Source: an uncultured Schlesneria sp.
GTDB lineage: Bacteria > Planctomycetota > Planctomycetia > Planctomycetales > Planctomycetaceae
Reading direction: 5' to 3'
Assembly: GCA_903899985.1 (NCBI GenBank)
Contig: CAIULL010000020.1
Coordinates: forward strand, 1 to 39,221
DNA length: 39,221 bases
The notes beneath the pieces were generated by a model, which worked only from the letters and a program-made list of their open reading frames with translations, was not told the origin of the DNA and searched no databases. The stretch's first letter is position 1. Each line of letters opens with the position of its first letter. Made by a program: the position numbers and the translations under genes. Of the stretch, positions 34,524 to 39,221 are shown piece by piece.

Positions 34524-36095
34524 TTAAGAATCCCCATTGTCCATAAACTTCCGTATTCGATCACACAATTCGATTTCACGCTTTGCAATCGCGCCATCCG
34601 CCTTCGCAACTAAATCAATGCTCTTCAGCAAGACTTTGTCTCGCCCCTTTCCCTTGAATAATGGCAAGCGCGACATTGAACGGGACAGAACGGACGAATA
34701 ACCGAGGCTGCGAACATCGTCGATAAAAAGGACAATTCGACGATCAAGCTCATCATCCGGCCACTTGGAATTCACCCTTCGCATGACGTCGCGAATCGTT
34801 TCCTTTTCACTTGTTGAGGCTCGGCCATCTGAAATCATGATTGTACAGCAGAGTTCAAACAACGCTGTATAAACATCATCGCTTTCGACGGGGCTTGACG
34901 AATCTTTAGCAGCCTCATCAGTAATAAGTTTCGAAGAATTAGTTGCTCTTTCTGCCAGCTCTTGATTTCGACGACGTTCTTCTTCGATCAGACGTACTTT
35001 TTCCGCCACCTTGGCGGTAAATATTTCCTGAACAACTTCCGACACGGCCGACTGTACACGACTGGCAATTCCCATCTGAGAAATCTGGAGCAACTCCTGA
35101 ACCCCTGATGGTACGGATAAATGCAATAATTCATAACGACAAACAGGTATCTCTTTATTGTCGTTGAATCGGTGGTCACGACGTCCGTTTTTGTTGACAA
35201 ACTTCCAGGTGTATTTGAGGATCATCGCGTCAGCTGGCACCGCTCCGTCTTCAACGAAATCCGAGTGCGACGTCGTGAATTCAATCGCTTCGTAGTCAAC
35301 GGCACCTACGTCATTTGATGCATAGATCAAGGCTCGATCAGGAAGCAGATACCATGATCGATTGCCGAGAGTAAGGGACGGAACCAACAAATTTGTCTTG
35401 ATGAATGGCGGATCACAATACGTTAACGAAATCGATTTGCGATTGATTAAATGATTTGCACCAGCTTGGTATTTCGGATCGTAAACCTGCCCGTGCGACG
35501 TGACTTGCCACACGGCAGAACAGCTCCTTAAATCGTCAAAAGCGGTACATAGGTTTTCGTATGCCAACATCGAGTCTTTGTCTAAATCGTACATCAACAC
35601 AACTGACTTCCTCAGTTGGTCCCATTCATGCATGACAATTGTTGCGACGGACAAAAGGATTATGGACGGCAGGACGAGTGATTGCGCAAGAGATCCCGTG
35701 CAATAAGTCGCGACGATCACCAGGATTGCTGCCAGACCAACAGGCCAAAAAACGAATCTCGCCCGCTTTTGCTTAATCTCGTGCAAAAGGTCAGATGAAT
35801 TCGTATCGACCATATCCGCGACGTTACCGAGATCGAGATGGGCCATTGGACCGTGCGTCCAGACACGATCCGGTTGCATGGTCTCCGGTCGGGCATGGGA
35901 ATTCATTTTTTGAGAGGCACGATGAGAAATGGTTTGGCGGTAATAGAAACCGCCACGACCCAAGTGAATCTGGGTACCACGCGGACCAATTCCAAGACGG
36001 AATCCGGGTATTCCAGTGGATACGCCAATACCAGACGTCGAAAGATTAAACCGAAGTGGTCCAACACGCACGCTTTTTCTAATGTACAAGCCCAT
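34524..36095 (-). CDS. DUF4236 - transmembrane - TerB-like fusion protein
   Basis: The 523-residue product starts with a DUF4236 domain at 1-54 (GLYIRKSVRVGPLRFNLSTS and GIPGFRLGIGPRGTQIHLG), a short beta-rich module of unknown function often at the N-terminus of predicted membrane proteins. Two hydrophobic segments at about 114-131 and 137-155 suggest membrane anchoring. A middle region of about 160-370 is unassigned, with a helical Glu/Arg-rich stretch near 365-385. The last 118 residues (about 406-523) carry two copies of a TerB-like motif, MISDGRASTSEKETI and AKADGAIAKREIEL, where acidic residues bind metal in TerB proteins of tellurite and stress response. There is no clear ribosome binding site. 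No other ter gene is near. Function unknown. Confidence 0.72.
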   Translation of the reverse strand: MGLYIRKSVRVGPLRFNLSTSGIGVSTGIPGFRLGIGPRGTQIHLGRGGFYYRQTISHRASQKMNSHARPETMQPDRVWTHGPMAHLDLGNVADMVDTNSSDLLHEIKQKRARFVFWPVGLAAILVIVATYCTGSLAQSLVLPSIILLSVATIVMHEWDQLRKSVVLMYDLDKDSMLAYENLCTAFDDLRSCSAVWQVTSHGQVYDPKYQAGANHLINRKSISLTYCDPPFIKTNLLVPSLTLGNRSWYLLPDRALIYASNDVGAVDYEAIEFTTSHSDFVEDGAVPADAMILKYTWKFVNKNGRRDHRFNDNKEIPVCRYELLHLSVPSGVQELLQISQMGIASRVQSAVSEVVQEIFTAKVAEKVRLIEEERRRNQELAERATNSSKLITDEAAKDSSSPVESDDVYTALFELCCTIMISDGRASTSEKETIRDVMRRVNSKWPDDELDRRIVLFIDDVRSLGYSSVLSRSMSRLPLFKGKGRDKVLLKSIDLVAKADGAIAKREIELCDRIRKFMDNGDS

Positions 36096-36294
36096 CGGTT
36101 AGCTCGCTGTGTTTCCGTAGATGATCCCCCTTGCCCTTTCAGCCGGGAGGTTTCCGAAATTGTTGGATTTTTGCGACGCGATACAAGCCAGTGTCAACGA
36201 TCAGCGCAAATTTCTCCGACTGCGCAAAAACCAAAGATGGCAGGAAGCGAATCCGAATTTCCGTCGCAGACACCTCGTGATTGTTTGACGACAA

Positions 36295-37542
36295 TCAATA
36301 ATCACTGGAAATTCGGATCATGAAGGTATCGGCAGGGTTGTAGTTCCCGATATTCGAACGGTATGCGACCGACCGGTTAAAAATCCAACCCGCCTCGAGT
36401 CGCGTAATCTGGCCGTTTGTACGATGCGATTCAAGACCTGCCACCAGACGGTAGTCACGATACGTCGTCACATCATAGGCCCGGTTTTCTCGGCTGATTG
36501 CCCATGAACCGCCCCCGAGTTCCCCGCTCAGTGTCAGCCAGTACGAGTTTCCTTGGAATGTCATTCCGTTTTCGACCTTCTGAATCTGGGCAATTTTCCG
36601 CGAAATTTTCGGCCTTGGAAAGACAAGATCCAGTCGGATATCCCCGTCCTTCGGCGCGTAGACCGTTCCCAGGACGGGAAGGTATTTGATGTCATCGCGG
36701 GCCAGATCAGTGACACCCGTCGCCCAATACCAGTCTTCTTGAATTTTGTAGTACGCGACCAGATGCCACGGCATTCGGAAGGCCTGGACCCCTTTATTGG
36801 AAAAGTCGGTATACCAGCTCGGCGAGAGCATGGCATCCACTGAGATGGCATCATTGAATTGAAACCTGTCACCGACATTAATGCCGATATTAAAAAGTTG
36901 GGGCGGCAGGTCTGTGATATCCGGACCACTCAGCCATCGGGCACCCCATTCAATATCGACGAATGTCGTGGTCACCGGCCGGGTCGGGTCGAACCAGACT
37001 CGGCTTGGCGGATTGAAAAGGAGTTCAATCATGCCTAGTCGATCGTTCGCCCCTGCGATCCAGGCCAGCGAAGAATATTGGTTTTGAAATTGATGTTCGT
37101 CAACTTTCGGCTTCACGGTCGCGTCACGCGGTGTACCATCAAGTGGTATCGCTTCATTCGATAATGGTGTTGGTACCGCCGGTGGTGGAGGGAAAGTAGT
37201 TTCCAGCTGCCCCTCTTGAAACTCCTCGGAATACTGCATCATCAAGACTCGGCCAGATTGATTGTCCGGTAATTCGTCAGCTGCGTCTTCGTCAACGAAA
37301 GTGTCTTCGAGAACCGGGCCACGAAATTCGACCAAGTTGCCATCCGAAGCCATTCCGATCTGAGTATCAAAAGTAGAGGCTTGTCGACTGGGCGAATTCT
37401 TTAGCAAAGTAAACCGAGAACCCCGAACCTCAAAAACTCGAGGCCGTTTGAGATTCATCAGTGGACTCGGGGGCAATTCACCGGCATACGCAACGGCGCC
37501 AGTCAATCCCCAGATCCATGCAAAGGCGAGCCAGCGTTGCAC
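36295..37542 (-). CDS. Outer-membrane beta-barrel-like exported protein
   Basis: I choose a GTG start at 37542, which gives a compact signal peptide (MQRWLAFAWIWGLTGAVAYA); the longer reading from a TTG at 37578 adds 12 residues ahead of it. The mature protein has a variable, acidic, Pro-rich N-terminal third and then, from about residue 165, alternating beta strands rich in aromatics: WFDPTRPVTTTFVDIEWGAR, DAMLSPSWYTDF, WHLVAYYKIQEDWYWATGV, and a last strand TFMIRISSDY ending in an aromatic residue, as outer membrane barrels do. It resembles porin-like planctomycete proteins of the DUF6268 type, which is a guess. Location is the outer membrane. Substrate and partners are unknown. Confidence 0.65.
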   Translation of the reverse strand: MQRWLAFAWIWGLTGAVAYAGELPPSPLMNLKRPRVFEVRGSRFTLLKNSPSRQASTFDTQIGMASDGNLVEFRGPVLEDTFVDEDAADELPDNQSGRVLMMQYSEEFQEGQLETTFPPPPAVPTPLSNEAIPLDGTPRDATVKPKVDEHQFQNQYSSLAWIAGANDRLGMIELLFNPPSRVWFDPTRPVTTTFVDIEWGARWLSGPDITDLPPQLFNIGINVGDRFQFNDAISVDAMLSPSWYTDFSNKGVQAFRMPWHLVAYYKIQEDWYWATGVTDLARDDIKYLPVLGTVYAPKDGDIRLDLVFPRPKISRKIAQIQKVENGMTFQGNSYWLTLSGELGGGSWAISRENRAYDVTTYRDYRLVAGLESHRTNGQITRLEAGWIFNRSVAYRSNIGNYNPADTFMIRISSDY

Positions 37543-37796
37543 GGAAAGAGTTTCCCATGTGACTTCATGGTTCAGCAAAAAATCGAGCGTTCTGTTAACA
37601 GTTCACTTCAGAACGGTCAAGACGAAATGACATTACTCCGTCCTTTTGTCGGCGAAACATTCTTTCCATGGGGGGGGATACGCTTGATTCACTGAAGCGT
37701 CAGTGACTGTCGAGATCGTGTTCAGCAATGGCAGATGTCGGGCCTACCATTTACTGCGCCTGCTAATTCGACGTGTTGAAACGGGAAGTCACGTTA
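37543..37796. other. Intergenic region between the barrel-like protein and the TPR protein
   Basis: This 254-base gap has no gene. A run of eight G at about 37670-37677 is the only notable feature and is far from coding sequence. Confidence 0.5.
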
Positions 37797-39095
37797 TTAA
37801 CCTCGAGATGACGGATTCTTCGAGAGACGTTCCGCTTCCTGCAGGTCTGCGGCGGCGCGTCGCTCGTCCCCTTTCAATCGATGGACATGGGCTCGGTTCG
37901 AATAGGCGAACATACCCAGTTGACCATCGACTTGGGTTCCCGGTTGATCGATGAGGCTGATGACCTGATCGTAATCCCCAATCGCAGCATCGAGTTCGTT
38001 TTGGGCGATGTGTGTTTGCCCACGGTTTAAGTAAGGCAGGCCCCACTTCGGAAGGAGTCGGATTGCTTCACCGAAATCGGTCAAAGCGTCGTTGTACAGC
38101 CCAAGACGAGTCCTGATCAAACCACGACTATTATAGGCACTTGCACACTTCGGATCGATCTCAATCGCGGTCGTGCAATCTGCCAGGGCATCTTGAGTTT
38201 GCCCCAGGACATCCTGAGCGACGGCACGTTCAAAGAACACGTCAGCCTCGCGCAAACCCAACCGAATCGCTTCCGTGCAATCTGCGACACAGCGAGCGTG
38301 ATCCAGCCGTTGGCTGTGAATGAGGGCACGAATCGCATAGCCAAAAGCCAGATCGGGCTCGGCATCAAGGACCTTCTGGCATTCGGCCATGGCCACTTCA
38401 ACATCGCCGCCGCGCACTCGCCTCAGTTCGACGAGGCGAAGACGTTGTTCGCTTCGAGATAAGGGGGACGAGCCGCTTCGTGTCATCCCCACTGACATCA
38501 TCCCGCCCGCGTCGTAACCTTTATGCAGCAACTCATCGAGGAACTCAGGTTCGACCCCGTACTGGGTCAGCCAATCCGTCAGTGGCTGTCCGTTACAGAG
38601 TCTTGCGTCATGCTTCCAATGATTCCAGCGGATTGCCTGTCCGTGCTGCAGGCCGATCGTGGCGATGTGTTCCTCGTCTGAAAAAAGTTCGAGCGTAGGG
38701 CCGCCGAGACAACAGCAGTGGCTGAACGTCTGCGGGTCCTCAACAATTCGAAGCGTGTTGCGAAAATCCGCCAAAGCCAGGGCGTCCGACGTATCGAGGA
38801 CGACCTCTGAACTCATCGCTTTGCCCAGGAGCATCCCGCTTGCAATCGCCCGGACTCGCGTGACTTTCGGTAGTAGTTGGTCGAGGTCGCGCTGGGTCGG
38901 ATCAGGTGCGTTATTTTCGACATACATGTATTCGTAGGTGTCGCGGTCCATCATCATGACGAGTCCATCCGACTCGACGGCGACCTGTGGTGAGTCATCG
39001 TCCAACACTGAGAGCACTTTCGGACGAGCTGGTCGCGGCGGGGTGGTCGGCAGCTTCTTTCCGAAGAGCCAGTCGAAGTATCGGTTCAACGACAA
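37797..39095 (-). CDS. Tetratricopeptide repeat protein
   Basis: The reading frame is open to the window edge. A TATAAT near 39213-39218 suggests transcription starts inside the window, so translation likely starts downstream; TTG at 39095 or 39089 gives MSLNRYFDWLFGKK-like N-termini, but neither has a good ribosome binding site. The N-terminal 200 residues are unassigned and include a conserved-looking CCCLGGPTLELFSDEEHI segment. The C-terminal part has about five TPR units (for example AMAECQKVLDAEPDLAFGYA, QDALADCTTAIEIDPKCASA, NDALTDFGEAIRLLPKWGLP). TPRs bind other proteins. No signal peptide or membrane segment is clear, so it is probably cytoplasmic. Function unknown. Confidence 0.72.
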   Translation of the reverse strand: MSLNRYFDWLFGKKLPTTPPRPARPKVLSVLDDDSPQVAVESDGLVMMMDRDTYEYMYVENNAPDPTQRDLDQLLPKVTRVRAIASGMLLGKAMSSEVVLDTSDALALADFRNTLRIVEDPQTFSHCCCLGGPTLELFSDEEHIATIGLQHGQAIRWNHWKHDARLCNGQPLTDWLTQYGVEPEFLDELLHKGYDAGGMMSVGMTRSGSSPLSRSEQRLRLVELRRVRGGDVEVAMAECQKVLDAEPDLAFGYAIRALIHSQRLDHARCVADCTEAIRLGLREADVFFERAVAQDVLGQTQDALADCTTAIEIDPKCASAYNSRGLIRTRLGLYNDALTDFGEAIRLLPKWGLPYLNRGQTHIAQNELDAAIGDYDQVISLIDQPGTQVDGQLGMFAYSNRAHVHRLKGDERRAAADLQEAERLSKNPSSRG

Positions 39096-39212
39096 ACAAG
39101 GTGCGCAGCGTAAGTGATTGCGGTGAAAGGAGAATGAAAATGTGGTCAAATCGTGCCTGAGAAACGGTGTTGCAAACTGTTTGATCAGGGGAACCGAGTT
39201 GACCACGAAGTT

Positions 39213-39218
39213 ATTATA
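39213..39218 (-). promoter_or_regulatory. Candidate -10 element for the TPR gene
   Basis: A perfect TATAAT on the minus strand lies just inside the right edge. The matching -35 would fall beyond the window, so it cannot be checked here. It argues for a downstream translation start of the TPR gene. Confidence 0.4.
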
Positions 39219-39221
39219 CAA

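Noticed and set aside
1-39221. CRISPR array, prophage, toxin-antitoxin pair, insertion sequence, or biosynthetic cluster
   Set aside because: I looked for direct repeats with spacers, transposases, integrases, small paired ORFs and large modular synthases and found none.

Overview
This window looks like chromosomal sequence from a member of the Planctomycetota. The clearest sign is a giant secreted protein (29658-34169) that joins a ThuA domain, a PVC-type 'membrane-bound dehydrogenase' propeller, HEAT-like repeats and the Pirellula/Verrucomicrobium-type c-heme domain, an architecture typical of planctomycetes. Supporting signs are the many exported proteins of planctomycete type (a Cys-rich lipoprotein ending in a GPTDFF-like tail, DUF1573, secretin fragments, a DUF4236 protein) and the frequent single-gene transcription units. 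I see no rRNA, tRNA, CRISPR array, integrase or insertion sequence, so this reads as core chromosome rather than an island.

Layout. 1-445 is the 3' end of a Gfo/Idh/MocA oxidoreductase. 600-3522 holds an exported HExxH protease-like protein and, on the minus strand, a proline-rich exported protein followed by SixA. 4079-5335 holds nrdR and, converging on it, comF. 5824-7104 holds a secreted family 16 glycoside hydrolase and a DUF202 membrane protein. 7191-9783 is the haem pair hemE-hemG, whose reading frames overlap by 8 bases. 9832-11541 (minus) pairs a stand-alone secretin-like domain protein with a DUF1573 protein. 11820-14796 holds a nucleotidyltransferase-HD protein, a second Gfo/Idh/MocA oxidoreductase and greA. 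14849-18136 holds a TIM-barrel isomerase-like protein, a Cys-rich lipoprotein, an SDR oxidoreductase and an exported beta-propeller.

From 18473 to 28718 eight genes run in the same direction with small gaps: two paralogous exported proteins that each carry two STN/secretin-N-like domains, an ABC-2-type permease with no ATPase beside it, a divergent nucleoside-hydrolase-like protein, a polytopic membrane protein, recO, a BamD-like TPR lipoprotein and an LptE-like lipoprotein. The run may be one or a few operons and is weighted toward the cell envelope.

After a repeat-bearing, gene-free stretch (28719-29657) come the giant ThuA/dehydrogenase/cytochrome gene, a 94-residue membrane protein, and on the minus strand a DUF4236-TerB-like fusion, an outer-membrane barrel-like protein and a TPR protein at the window edge.

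The most unusual items are: secretin parts found as detached modules (isolated STN-domain proteins and an isolated secretin core), with a nested duplication in the STN pair; the nucleoside-hydrolase homologue that lacks expected metal/ribose-binding residues; the DUF4236-TerB fusion; the short NT-HD protein; a possible leaderless gene at 600; and several small palindromic or tandem intergenic repeats. I found no complete defence or mobile system. All functions are inferred by eye from motifs, without database searches.
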